The notes under the pieces were generated by a model that saw nothing but the letters and a program-made list of their open reading frames with translations, searched no databases and was not told where the DNA came from. Below are positions 1 to 8,453 of a stretch of 41,939 nucleotides of DNA, in pieces; positions within the stretch are counted from its first letter, which is position 1; every line of letters begins with the position of its first letter. The stretch is from Spirochaetota bacterium (GTDB lineage Bacteria > Spirochaetota > GWE2-31-10 > JAFGQB01): NCBI GenBank assembly GCA_016935915.1, contig JAFGQB010000303.1:1-41939 (forward strand). The letters run 5' to 3'. Position numbers and translations under genes: made by a program.

Positions 1-114
1 GTTCATTGCACCGCCGATATTAAATTCAAAAAATTTAAGTTTGTTGTTTTCATCTGATGATAAAAAAAATGCCGCATATAAAAATGCCAAGCATAAAATT
101 ATTTTTTTAATCAT
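1..114 (-). CDS. Partial secreted protein, N-terminus only
   Basis: The first 38 codons of a minus-strand gene run off the window edge. The ATG is at 114 and a GAGG ribosome-binding site lies at about 125-128. The residues begin MIKKIILCLAFLYAAFFLSS, a lysine start and hydrophobic core typical of a signal peptide, followed by a polar stretch and FFEFNIGGAMN. The latter resembles the first beta strand of an outer-membrane or secreted protein, but this is only suggestive. The function cannot be named from 38 residues. Confidence 0.6.
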   Translation of the reverse strand, partial: MIKKIILCLAFLYAAFFLSSDENNKLKFFEFNIGGAMN

Positions 115-194
115 TTATATAGATCCTCAATGCAACAATTATTAAATCAGCTTTTATAATATATATTTAAAATTTACATATTCATATATAACTT

Positions 195-222
195 ACTATA
201 TAATAATGGATTAAAAAATCAA
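195..222 (-). promoter_or_regulatory. Possible promoter for the partial gene at 114
   Basis: Read on the minus strand there is TTGATT (222-217), a 16-base spacer, then TATAGT (200-195), about 80 bases before the ATG at 114. The TTGATT followed by a T-run resembles the -35 region of the repeated galactan-locus promoters, but the upstream TTTAC boxes are absent. In so AT-rich a sequence this match is weak. Confidence 0.25.
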
Positions 223-313
223 TAAATATTTATAATAATAAAATTTAAAAAATTATTTAATGATATATTTTTTTATCTTAAAATAATATTGATCAGTCTT
301 ATATTGAATTTTT

Positions 314-336
314 ATAGACAAAAATTTTTTGTCTAT
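314..336. repeat. Perfect 11-bp inverted repeat
   Basis: ATAGACAAAAA at 314-324 and its exact complement at 326-336 are separated by one base. It lies about 53 bases beyond the stop of the DUF4340 gene. The stem is AT-rich and has no T-run of the right polarity, so it is a poor intrinsic terminator. It could be a protein-binding palindrome. Confidence 0.5.
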
Positions 337-388
337 TTTCCATAAATAAGAAAAAAAACAATTTTTTATTTCTCAAGCCCTTTTTATT

Positions 389-1387
389 TTAATCAATCTC
401 TAATGCAATAAGTTCTTTAACCGGCAATAAAATTTTTTTAATTTTAATATTGTCAACTATATATAGGTAATCATTAAAATCCGTATCAATTATATACCTG
501 CCATCATCGGGACCCGATTTAAAAAAATACAATCTATTTGATTTGCCGTTTTTTAAATTAATTGTGATTGACGCTGATCTTTCCCTGTCTGTAATATCCA
601 CATCTAACTTATAGTCATCAATTTTTAATTCAAATATGTTTTTAAGTAAATTTTGCAGAATATCAGGTTTAAATTTTTTACCCGGATCAGGGTCTAAAAT
701 AAAAATCCCGCCATCTTTCTGCGGATTATATTTAATCGTATAACTCTCATTAAACCAATCAAAATTTGATCTTATTTCACATGTTTGCACATCTTCAGTA
801 TTAATTGTTTCTGGAAAAACTCTTCTCTCTAACCATTGAACAGGTATGATATTTGTCTCTGCAGATATTAACGAATTCACTTCTCTGATCATTTTCTCAT
901 TTTCAAGTCTTATATAAGATGTACCTTTCTTTTTTCCTGTATTTCCTATATATAAAATAAAATCTTTTTTTTTATCTGAAACAATCTTCAATTTCCGCAT
1001 ATTTTCTTCACTTAATCCATATTTTTTGAATGTTTCGCTGCCTTCACTGCTGTCTCGGATAATTCCTGAAGATAACTCCTTTAAAATTTCTAAATAAAAA
1101 TCTATTTTACCATTATCTCCGGGAATGATTTTGTCATTTATATTAACAAACCATAAGCCGCCTTCTTTTTCAAGGGAAAAAGTATTCTTTGAATCACTAA
1201 AAATTAACGATATGACTTTATCTTTGTTAAATCCTTTTATTAAATTCTGACCGATTGATCTTGTTTTTGTACTCTGAAAGGAAAAAACCTTAAGAAGTAT
1301 AAATACACTAGTCTGAAAAACCAATAAAACACATAAATAATAAATAATAAACTTTCTGTCTTTAAATTTTAAAAAAATATTTTTCAT
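389..1387 (-). CDS. DUF4340-family protein, GldG partner
   Basis: This 332-residue protein has a single N-terminal membrane helix (about residues 13-33) and a long extracytoplasmic part. The pattern of a DUF4340 protein is visible: a short hydrophobic start, a segment near residue 80 reading like GLWFVN, the motif GIIRDSSEGSETFKKYGL around 108-125 and then GNTGKKKGTSYIRL. DUF4340 proteins commonly sit beside GldG-like subunits of an ABC exporter, and here the ATG overlaps the stop of the GldG gene by four bases, which implies translational coupling. It is the last gene of the operon 4753 to 389. Its function is not established; a role in the exporter complex is inferred. A truncated paralogue lies at 6741-7310. 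Confidence 0.8.
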   Translation of the reverse strand: MKNIFLKFKDRKFIIYYLCVLLVFQTSVFILLKVFSFQSTKTRSIGQNLIKGFNKDKVISLIFSDSKNTFSLEKEGGLWFVNINDKIIPGDNGKIDFYLEILKELSSGIIRDSSEGSETFKKYGLSEENMRKLKIVSDKKKDFILYIGNTGKKKGTSYIRLENEKMIREVNSLISAETNIIPVQWLERRVFPETINTEDVQTCEIRSNFDWFNESYTIKYNPQKDGGIFILDPDPGKKFKPDILQNLLKNIFELKIDDYKLDVDITDRERSASITINLKNGKSNRLYFFKSGPDDGRYIIDTDFNDYLYIVDNIKIKKILLPVKELIALEID

Positions 1388-3057
1388 GACTTTTCCCTTT
1401 CTTTCCGATTTATCGCTTCTTCCGATTTATCATATAAAAATCTTAATTCTCTATTTTTAATATTCCTTAAAATTTTAATCAATATTGCCATGATAAAAAA
1501 TAAAAGAGGCATAATATAAGTTGAAATGCTGATAATAATATTCTTTCTTGTATAAAATCCAGAATCAATACTTGTTTTTGATATCTTATCAAGAGGTCTT
1601 GAAAATCTTTGTTTACTTCTTATCTCGATCAATCCTTCATTTCCGGTCAGCCAATCAATTGAATTTAATAATAAATACAAGCTCTCATTATCTTCATTAA
1701 TGTAGTTATGTTCAAAAATAATATCATTGCATATTAAAACCATTTTAACATTTCCTGATTTTTTTATATTCCCGGAAAATTTAACATTAGGATTTATTAT
1801 ATTATCTGGAATATCTCTGTCCTTAAAAAAAGTGCTTATTTTCCCTTCAAATGCAACCGCCAAATCATATTTTTGCTCATTGACATTAAAAGGAATTTTA
1901 TAATGCAAAACATCAAGATTGAAATCATCTATCAATGAAAAAGCCCTTTCAGTTGTATGAAATAAAACTTCGGTTTTGTCTTTAATGTTATCATCTATAT
2001 TAACAGCAGTCGGCCAGAACAATAAAAGATGTCTTAAACCCTTTACCGCAACATGGGTTTTGTTAAAATTTTGCGGTTTAATTTCGGGCCAAACCGGATA
2101 CCTGTATATAATATTATTATTATAAATAGGATAAAATGAATCATTATCACCTATGATATATTTTTCAACAGAAAAACCATAATTTTTTAGCAATGGTATT
2201 AATTTGCTGCTATTTGGATTGCCGATGAGATCCCCCCCTGACATGCGAATAATATTTACACCATTTACAGCGATAAATGCTTTCCCTCCATTCATTAGAA
2301 ACTGATCTATTTGAAAAATATCATATTCTGACAAGTTTTCTCCACCGATCAATACAAGTATTGTAATATCATCAGGAATATTGGCTCCTGAATCAAGTAT
2401 TGAAACATTGTCAAATTCAATATCTAATGATTCTTTTAAAGATTTATAATCGTCTTCATACTTTTTATCTTTTTTTGATAAATAAACTCCTATTTTATCT
2501 TTTTCCCTGCCCAACATTTTTTCTATTTCCCTGTAAATTAAATATTCAAAACCCTTGTCAGTTGTTATTGCAGGGATAATTTTTTCTTTATCCTTATATC
2601 TAAAAACAATACCGGAAAAAGCTAAAGTCTGTCTTGATTCCCCCATTTTTCTTTCACTTAAAGGAAAAAATTGAAATCCGCTTTTTTGAAGATCATCAAT
2701 TATTTCCATGTCTTTTTGATAATTCAATTCCTCTATTATTACATTGACATATTTTTTCCCAATTCTTTCATATTCGATTAAAATGTCTTTTATAAATAGC
2801 ACAATTTGCGACATCAACGGATGAGCATTGCATTTATCGCTGTAATAGTATTCGATTACCAGATTATTATCCAGAGACTTTATAAGATCGGATGTAATAT
2901 TACTGATGGAAAATTTCCTGCCTTCTGTCATATCAATCCTGAAATAAAGTTCATTAAAAATAAAAACAGTGATTAATAAATTAATGATCATTAATAAAAA
3001 TATAATCCATGTTTGAATTCTTTTTACTTTGGTTATATCAATAATATGATTTTTCAT
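1384..3057 (-). CDS. GldG-like ABC transporter auxiliary protein
   Basis: The protein has 557 residues, with one membrane helix near residues 15-38 and another near 510-530 that bracket a large extracytoplasmic domain. This topology, with ELYFRIDMTEGRKFSIS just after the first helix and VLIGGENLSEYDIFQIDQFL in the middle, is typical of GldG-type proteins (the ABC transport auxiliary component named from gliding motility). It follows the permease gene after three bases and overlaps the DUF4340 gene by four, so it is in one transcript with both. The role inferred is an extracytoplasmic partner of the GldA/GldF exporter. Gliding itself should not be assumed, since these genes occur widely in non-gliding bacteria. 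A full-length paralogue is on the opposite strand at 5061-6719. Confidence 0.85.
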   Translation of the reverse strand: MKNHIIDITKVKRIQTWIIFLLMIINLLITVFIFNELYFRIDMTEGRKFSISNITSDLIKSLDNNLVIEYYYSDKCNAHPLMSQIVLFIKDILIEYERIGKKYVNVIIEELNYQKDMEIIDDLQKSGFQFFPLSERKMGESRQTLAFSGIVFRYKDKEKIIPAITTDKGFEYLIYREIEKMLGREKDKIGVYLSKKDKKYEDDYKSLKESLDIEFDNVSILDSGANIPDDITILVLIGGENLSEYDIFQIDQFLMNGGKAFIAVNGVNIIRMSGGDLIGNPNSSKLIPLLKNYGFSVEKYIIGDNDSFYPIYNNNIIYRYPVWPEIKPQNFNKTHVAVKGLRHLLLFWPTAVNIDDNIKDKTEVLFHTTERAFSLIDDFNLDVLHYKIPFNVNEQKYDLAVAFEGKISTFFKDRDIPDNIINPNVKFSGNIKKSGNVKMVLICNDIIFEHNYINEDNESLYLLLNSIDWLTGNEGLIEIRSKQRFSRPLDKISKTSIDSGFYTRKNIIISISTYIMPLLFFIMAILIKILRNIKNRELRFLYDKSEEAINRKEREKS

Positions 3058-3060
3058 CCA

Positions 3061-3801
3061 TCAGCCCCATTTTTTATTCTCTAATGTTTGAAGATTCATA
3101 TAAAAAAATATAACAATTATCCCTATATAATAAAAAACATCACGTGAATCAATAACACCTTTGCTGAAATTTGTAAAATGAGTTGATAAACTTATCTGTG
3201 CAAATAAAACTTTTAACCAATCCAGAAAAGCGGGAAATTTTATCGCCTGCGAAAGATATCCGATGATTGTTAAAATTACAAGCAGGGAAGAACTTAACAA
3301 AAATGAATTAATCAGTTCCATAGTTAAACTTGACAAAAAAAATGTTATGGCTATATAGCTGCCTGCCATTAATACAGCTCCAAAATATTGAGTTCTAATC
3401 TGTCCCCAGTCAAAGCTTCCAAGAAAAATATCCGTTAATGCGGGAATAGCGAGAGTGCTGGCTAGTGCGATAATAACAAGTGTTAATGCAGCAATAAACT
3501 TGCCTAAAAGAACCTCCATCTGACTGACAGGCAGGGTGAACAATAATTCTATTGTTCCTGTATTCTTTTCTTTTGCCCATGCTCCCATGGTCAATCCCGG
3601 TATAAATATGATAAACACATAGGGCAGCATGCTGAAAAAAGTTCTCATAGTTGCTGAGTTTTCTTTAAAAATCCCGCCCAATATGTAAAAAAATAAAATG
3701 TTGGGTATCAATAGAAATAATATCAAAAAAATATAAGCAATAGATGAATTAAAATAACTTTTTACTTCCTTCTTGAATATTGACCAAATACCGATAAACA
3801 C
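3061..3801 (-). CDS. ABC-2 type permease, GldF-like
   Basis: This 246-residue integral membrane protein has about six hydrophobic helices. The stretch FIPGLTMGAWAKEKNTGTIE, then LLFTLPVSQMEVLLGKF, is the hallmark of ABC-2 permeases (MRSFAEEKKxGTIELLLTxPV type). Translation probably starts at GTG (3801), because the GGAGGAGG inside the end of the ATPase gene sits at the right distance and the ATPase stop is one base away. With the ATPase (3803-4753) it should form the membrane channel of an exporter; the transported substrate is unknown. Confidence 0.87.
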   Translation of the reverse strand: MFIGIWSIFKKEVKSYFNSSIAYIFLILFLLIPNILFFYILGGIFKENSATMRTFFSMLPYVFIIFIPGLTMGAWAKEKNTGTIELLFTLPVSQMEVLLGKFIAALTLVIIALASTLAIPALTDIFLGSFDWGQIRTQYFGAVLMAGSYIAITFFLSSLTMELINSFLLSSSLLVILTIIGYLSQAIKFPAFLDWLKVLFAQISLSTHFTNFSKGVIDSRDVFYYIGIIVIFFYMNLQTLENKKWG

Positions 3802-3802
3802 T

Positions 3803-4753
3803 CTATACCTCCTCCTGCTGTCCGATTTTTAGAAATATTTCTTCTAAATTGGCATTTTTTTTCACAAAAGATTTCAATATCCATTTTTTTGATTTTAATA
3901 AGGCTTTTAATTCTGACTCAAAATCAGATTTTTTTTCAATCAAAGCCCTGAATCTGAATATATTCTTTCCCTCTTTTTTAACAAATTCAAGTTTCCATGC
4001 ATTCTTAATTTTTAAAAGGTTTTGTTCCGCTTCAATTAAATTATCAGCTTCAATTTCAAAATCCACATATTGGTCATTTGAATAAGTCTTGATTAAATTC
4101 TGTATTGTGTCGTCAGCTATTATTGATCCATTTTTTATTATAATCACTCTTTCGCAAATAGCTTCAATCTCTGATAATACATGAGTTGACAAAATAACAG
4201 TTTTCTGCTCTGCAAATCTCCTGATAATTTTTCTAAATTCAATGACCTGATTCGGGTCAAGACCAGCGGTCGGTTCATCCAGAATTAATATTTTAGGATC
4301 ATGAATCAAAACTGAGGCAAGCCCTGTTCTTTTCTGGAAACCTTTGGAAAGCTGGTTTATCTTTTTATAAACTACTTTTTCCAAAGCTGTCATTTTAATC
4401 ATTCTGTCAACCGCATCAGGAATATCCTTTTTTTTCATTCTTCTTATTTCACCTATGAAATTCAAAAATTCAAAAACCGTCATATCCGTATATTCAGGAG
4501 TATGCTCTGGAAGATAACCGATCAGTTTCTTTATGCTGATAGGATCATCCAATATGTTCATATCATCAATATATATCTCACCCGAACTTTGCGTCATATA
4601 CCCTGTGAGCATTCTCATTATTGTTGTTTTGCCTGCCCCATTCGGCCCCAAAAGTCCCACAATCTCACCTTTTTCTATTTCAAAGGAAACATTATTTGTC
4701 GCAGGATCAAGTTTCGAATCATAATATTTAACAAGATTTTTTACTTTTATCAT
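3803..4753 (-). CDS. ABC transporter ATPase, GldA-like
   Basis: The 316 residues carry the complete ATPase set: Walker A GPNGAGKT at about 36-43, signature LSKGFQKR at 135-142, Walker B ILILDEP at 155-161 with catalytic Glu160, and the switch His191 in STHVLSE. The segment GYLPEHTPEY in place of a canonical Q-loop is usual for GldA/ABC-2 partners. A C-terminal extension of about 95 residues follows. It is the first gene of the operon ATPase, permease, GldG, DUF4340. A GGAG ribosome-binding site precedes the ATG. It powers export by the adjacent permease; the substrate is not deducible. Confidence 0.9.
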   Translation of the reverse strand: MIKVKNLVKYYDSKLDPATNNVSFEIEKGEIVGLLGPNGAGKTTIMRMLTGYMTQSSGEIYIDDMNILDDPISIKKLIGYLPEHTPEYTDMTVFEFLNFIGEIRRMKKKDIPDAVDRMIKMTALEKVVYKKINQLSKGFQKRTGLASVLIHDPKILILDEPTAGLDPNQVIEFRKIIRRFAEQKTVILSTHVLSEIEAICERVIIIKNGSIIADDTIQNLIKTYSNDQYVDFEIEADNLIEAEQNLLKIKNAWKLEFVKKEGKNIFRFRALIEKKSDFESELKALLKSKKWILKSFVKKNANLEEIFLKIGQQEEV

Positions 4754-5060
4754 TATTAGCTCCGCTTGATGATTTATTGATAAATTTTATGATAAAAAAA
4801 TTCTCTGATTTAATTTTTATTAATATACAAAAAAAAAATTATTATGTCAAAAATGAACTAAATTAAAAACTTCAAAAATCATAAAAAAAACTGATTAATT
4901 AATAATTAGTTTACTTTTTAAAAAAAATTTAAACCAAACGAAGTTGCAAAATTAAAAATATTCAAGTATATTGATATAATAAATAATAAAAACAATTTTA
5001 CCATGAATTCATTTTTTTTCATTTAAAATCATTTATAAAACATGTTTCGGAGCAATAAAA
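4754..5060. other. Divergent intergenic region between two GldG-type units
   Basis: These 307 bases are extremely AT-rich and should hold both divergent promoters. For the plus-strand gene a TATAAT lies at 4975-4980 and a GGAG ribosome-binding site at 5049-5052. A lone TTTACTTTTT on the plus strand at 4910-4919 resembles the boxes of the galactan promoters, but the fixed spacing to a -35 is not kept. I see no small gene or strong hairpin here. Confidence 0.4.
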
Positions 5061-6719
5061 ATGAAATATAAGGATATTACTAAAATAAAAAAAATACAAA
5101 CATGGATTATTTTTGTTTTGATTATTTTGAACATAATTTTTTTTATAATTAATTCAAATGAAAGATATATCAGACTGGATATGACTAAAGAAAACAGATT
5201 TTCATTAAGCAAATCAACATATGAATTATTAAAAAAATTGGATAATCACCTTGTAATAGAGTATTATTACAGTGACAAATGTAAAGAAAATCCGACTTTG
5301 TTTCAAATAGTTTCTTATGTTAAGGATATTTTAATAGAATATGAATCTGCCCGTAAAAAATTTATCAATGTGATCATCGAAGAGTTGAACTATGAAAAAG
5401 ATATTGAAAAAATTGACGAACTGGAAAAAGACGGCATTAATTTTTTTCCGTTAACTGAAGTTAAGCTTGGAGAATCCAATCAGGCATTTGCATTTTCAGG
5501 AATGTACATTAAATATCAAGGCAGACAAAAAATATTCCCTATTATCTATTCAGATGTAGGTTTTGAATATATGATAAACAGAGAAATAGAAAAAATGCTT
5601 GGAATAACTTCTGGAGGAACCGGTATATATTTAGTAAAATCAGATAAAAAACTGGAAAATGATTATATAACTCTAAAAAAAATATTGAATTATGAAATGG
5701 AAAATGTTCTCTTTTTAAACAGCGGTTCCAATATTCCTGATAATATTTCCAATATAATAATAATTGGGGGAGAGGCTTTAACCAATTATGATATATTCCA
5801 AATTGACCAATTCTTGATGAAAGGAGGAAATGCATTTATAGCATTAAATGGAGTTAGTGTAGTTCCTGTTTCCGGACATGTAAAAGGTTTTCCCGTTGAC
5901 AATAAATTATTTCACTTACTGGAACATTACGGTTTTATTGTCAAAAGAAATATAATAGGAGACAATGAATCTTTCAGAACAATTTATTTTGAATCACAGG
6001 TGTTTCGTTATCCTGTATGGCCGGATATAAGGGAACAGAATTTTCATAAAGATCACTTTGTCGTAAAAGGATTTAAACATTTACAATTATACTGGCCGTC
6101 AAGCATTCTCGTAGATAAAAATATATCGGATTACACCGAAGTTTTATTCCATACATCAGAGAGGTCTTTTGAATTACACAGTATATTTGATCTGGATATA
6201 TATGAATTTAAAATCACTTATTTCAACTATCAGGTTCAGGAAGATGAACAATCATATGATCTGGCAGTCTCTTTTGAAGGAAAATTAGAGAGCTTTTTTA
6301 AAAACAAACAAATACCGACAAATGAAAATGAAACTGAAAAATATACTGGTGAAAAGATCAATTCTGGAAAATGTAAAATGATTTTAATTGGCAATGATAT
6401 AGTTTTTGAAGATAAATTTATAGATAAAGAAAAACTCAGTTTAGTTTTATTGGTAAATTCAATCGACTGGCTCTCAAAAAATAAAGATATGATTGAAATA
6501 AGAAATAAAAAAAGATTTGTAATGCCTCTGGACAAGATACCTTTGTCCGAAGAAACAATAGATAAAATTGAAGGATTCAAATCTTTTATTATATATTTTT
6601 CAACCTTTATAATTCCTGCATTATTCATTGTTCTGGCAGCTATATTATATATTTTAAGAAAAATAAAAAATTCAAAATTAAAATCAAAATATAATGAATC
6701 AAATAAACCAAATAGTTAA
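5061..6719 (+). CDS. Second GldG-like protein, paralogue of 1384-3057
   Basis: The 552 residues align along their whole length with the product of 1384-3057. Shared landmarks include KIKKIQTWIIF at the first helix, RYIRLDMTKENRFSLS, NHLVIEYYYSDKC, VIIEELNYEKD, then YDIFQIDQFLMKGGNAFIALNGV and the C-terminal helix near 510-535. It lies divergent from the first exporter operon and is followed after 21 bases by a truncated DUF4340 gene, so the tail of the operon (GldG plus DUF4340) was duplicated in inverted orientation without ATPase or permease. Sequence divergence is considerable, so the duplication is old. It may serve as an alternative auxiliary subunit for the same exporter; this is inference. 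Confidence 0.83.
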   Translation: MKYKDITKIKKIQTWIIFVLIILNIIFFIINSNERYIRLDMTKENRFSLSKSTYELLKKLDNHLVIEYYYSDKCKENPTLFQIVSYVKDILIEYESARKKFINVIIEELNYEKDIEKIDELEKDGINFFPLTEVKLGESNQAFAFSGMYIKYQGRQKIFPIIYSDVGFEYMINREIEKMLGITSGGTGIYLVKSDKKLENDYITLKKILNYEMENVLFLNSGSNIPDNISNIIIIGGEALTNYDIFQIDQFLMKGGNAFIALNGVSVVPVSGHVKGFPVDNKLFHLLEHYGFIVKRNIIGDNESFRTIYFESQVFRYPVWPDIREQNFHKDHFVVKGFKHLQLYWPSSILVDKNISDYTEVLFHTSERSFELHSIFDLDIYEFKITYFNYQVQEDEQSYDLAVSFEGKLESFFKNKQIPTNENETEKYTGEKINSGKCKMILIGNDIVFEDKFIDKEKLSLVLLVNSIDWLSKNKDMIEIRNKKRFVMPLDKIPLSEETIDKIEGFKSFIIYFSTFIIPALFIVLAAILYILRKIKNSKLKSKYNESNKPNS

Positions 6720-6740
6720 AGAAAATGAGGTGATCATACC

Positions 6741-7310
6741 ATGAAAAACATTTTACCTTTATTTAAAGAGAGAAAGTTTATTATAATAATCTTAAGCTCA
6801 TTATTATTCATTCAAATTATCTTATTTATATATTTTAATGTTTTTTCATTTCAAAGCATAAAATCAAGAGCCATCGAAAAAAAACTGTTGAGCAGATTTG
6901 ACAAAAATAATGTTATAGCATTAGAAATCAGTGATATAAAAAATTCATTAGTAATTAAAAGAGATAATGGTAATTGGTATATTATTAAAGAAAAAAAAAT
7001 ATTGACGCTCGCAGATGCAGAAAAAGTAAACTTATATTTAGATATACTGGATAATTTAAATCAGGGTATAATAAGAGACAGCGGAGAAGAGAGTGAAACA
7101 ATTAAAAAATACGGATTCTTAAAAAATAATATTAAAAAAATAATTATAAAATCATTAAATAGAACTGATTATACAATCTATATCGGAGCTTCAGATAAAA
7201 TTAAAGGCACATCATATATTCGGTTAAATAGTGAAAAAGTAATAAGAGAGTTAAAATCCGATATTGCAATTGAGTCAGATACTGAGCCTGTCAAATGGGC
7301 ACATCAATAA
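6741..7310 (+). CDS. Truncated DUF4340 paralogue
   Basis: The 189 residues match the first ~190 of the 332-residue DUF4340 protein at 389-1387: FKERKFI at the start, VFSFQSIKSRAI, GIIRDSGEESETIKKYGF, KGTSYIRLNSEKVIREL, and TEPVKW, which parallels NIIPVQW. Right after this W the similarity stops, with AHQ and a stop codon. The remaining ~140 residues of the family are missing and the next 32 bases do not encode them in any frame I checked. The membrane helix and first domain are kept. It is either a decaying gene or a working short form. The convergent U32 gene ends only 32 bases away, which suggests the 3' part was lost in a rearrangement. Confidence 0.72.
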   Translation: MKNILPLFKERKFIIIILSSLLFIQIILFIYFNVFSFQSIKSRAIEKKLLSRFDKNNVIALEISDIKNSLVIKRDNGNWYIIKEKKILTLADAEKVNLYLDILDNLNQGIIRDSGEESETIKKYGFLKNNIKKIIIKSLNRTDYTIYIGASDKIKGTSYIRLNSEKVIRELKSDIAIESDTEPVKWAHQ

Positions 7311-7342
7311 ATGTTAATACTAAAAAATATATCTAACAATTT

Positions 7343-8326
7343 TTAAATGGGAATATATGGCTGATATATAAGTCTTTTAAAATTCTGATTGAAATAATAT
7401 TCATATAATTTAATGGAATTCATCCAGACTGTATTTCCCCTAATAATTGTTTCCTGCATCTCTTTATCCGACTCTAAAATGCATTCAAAATCTTTACATG
7501 ATAAGGGGCATGGTTCATTAGTAAGCACATGATATCTTGAGTGGGCTGCAGTGTCGCGGATAAAGCAACTGCGTGAACATGTCACATAAGTCCACGGCCA
7601 ATAAATATCTATCGGAAATTTCAAATTCGGTTTGGAATTCCTATATAATTCTTTTAAATTTATTCCCTGAGGTAATGTATCGATACCTAATCTTGTTACC
7701 CCTTTTCCTTTGAGGAATTCCTGATAAACAGGATTATCAATACTGTTTAGCTGAAGAGCAGCAGTTTGATTATCGATTATATTATTAATATTTAAATTTT
7801 GAATGCTTGCTGCTGAAAATCTACACTTTGAAAATCTCGGATCCCTTTTCATTTTTATCAATAATCTTCCAATAACAGGTATTAAATTTGTAAATTGAGT
7901 TTCGATCAAATGGAGCATCCCGTAATCATTAAAAACAACTTCAATGTTTTCCTGTTTATTTAAGAATTCCAAAACAGGTATAAGCTTTTTTAAACCTTTC
8001 TGTGTGATAAAAGGCGTAACAAAGGTAAACTGATAATCTTCTTTTTGACAGATCTTCAATGCTTTTTGCACATCATCAAGTCCGGGAATCAGCCATTCGC
8101 ATGTTTCATTACCGAAATAAATTCTTTCTATCTGTGAAAAATATTCAGCATTATAATGACGGATATAATATTGTTTAAGTATCCATAATGATTCCTGGTT
8201 CACCGAATTGTTTTTATTCATGCAAACAAAAATATTGTTCTTATCTTCCGGCGCTTCAATCAACTCCATTGTTTCATTTAAATTTTCAAGATGATCCAGA
8301 TCAGCCAAAAAAACAGATAATTCCAT
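7343..8326 (-). CDS. U32-like iron-sulfur companion protein
   Basis: The 327-residue soluble protein shows U32-type features: VVFNDYGMLHLI near 130-141, then VIGRLLIKMKRDPR near 151-164, and GVTRLGIDTLPQG near 209-221. The C-terminal part is rich in cysteine, with C250 and C254 (TCSRSC) and C273, C277 and C282 (PCPLSC), a likely metal or Fe-S site. It lies 127 bases downstream of a larger U32 protein on the same strand, recalling two-gene U32 pairs such as UbiU/UbiV, which form Fe-S heterodimers. Substrate and reaction are unknown; the pair could modify RNA or a cofactor rather than act as protease. An AGGAGA ribosome-binding site supports the start. Confidence 0.65.
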   Translation of the reverse strand: MELSVFLADLDHLENLNETMELIEAPEDKNNIFVCMNKNNSVNQESLWILKQYYIRHYNAEYFSQIERIYFGNETCEWLIPGLDDVQKALKICQKEDYQFTFVTPFITQKGLKKLIPVLEFLNKQENIEVVFNDYGMLHLIETQFTNLIPVIGRLLIKMKRDPRFSKCRFSAASIQNLNINNIIDNQTAALQLNSIDNPVYQEFLKGKGVTRLGIDTLPQGINLKELYRNSKPNLKFPIDIYWPWTYVTCSRSCFIRDTAAHSRYHVLTNEPCPLSCKDFECILESDKEMQETIIRGNTVWMNSIKLYEYYFNQNFKRLIYQPYIPI

Positions 8327-8369
8327 TTTATTCTCCTATAGATAATTTATAAAAAAAAACAGAAAAGCA

Positions 8370-8430
8370 CTTAAAGAAAAATAAAAAAAATCATTTTATA
8401 TTTTTCTTTAAGATAGAGCTGACAGCTCTA
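8370..8430 (-). other. Two adjacent stem-loops between the U32 genes
   Basis: In the 127-base gap TAGAGCT (8414-8420) pairs with AGCTCTA (8424-8430) around a three-base loop, and a 14-base AT-rich arm at 8370-8383 pairs perfectly with 8399-8412 around a 15-base loop. On the minus strand the first hairpin follows the stop of the upstream gene by 23 bases, but no T-run directly follows it. It may act as a partial terminator or a processing and stability element between the two genes. Confidence 0.45.
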
Positions 8431-8453
8431 AATAAATTTTCTATAATAAATCA

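Noticed and set aside
4910-4919. TTTACTTTTT on the plus strand before the second GldG gene as a seventh composite promoter
   Set aside because: The 25-base interval to a TTGAWW -35 is absent; the only TTGATA (4971-4976) fits neither the proximal nor the distal spacing.
5542-6628. Long open frames on the minus strand inside the second GldG gene
   Set aside because: They lie opposite a full-length homologous gene, have no ribosome-binding site and no recognisable domain.
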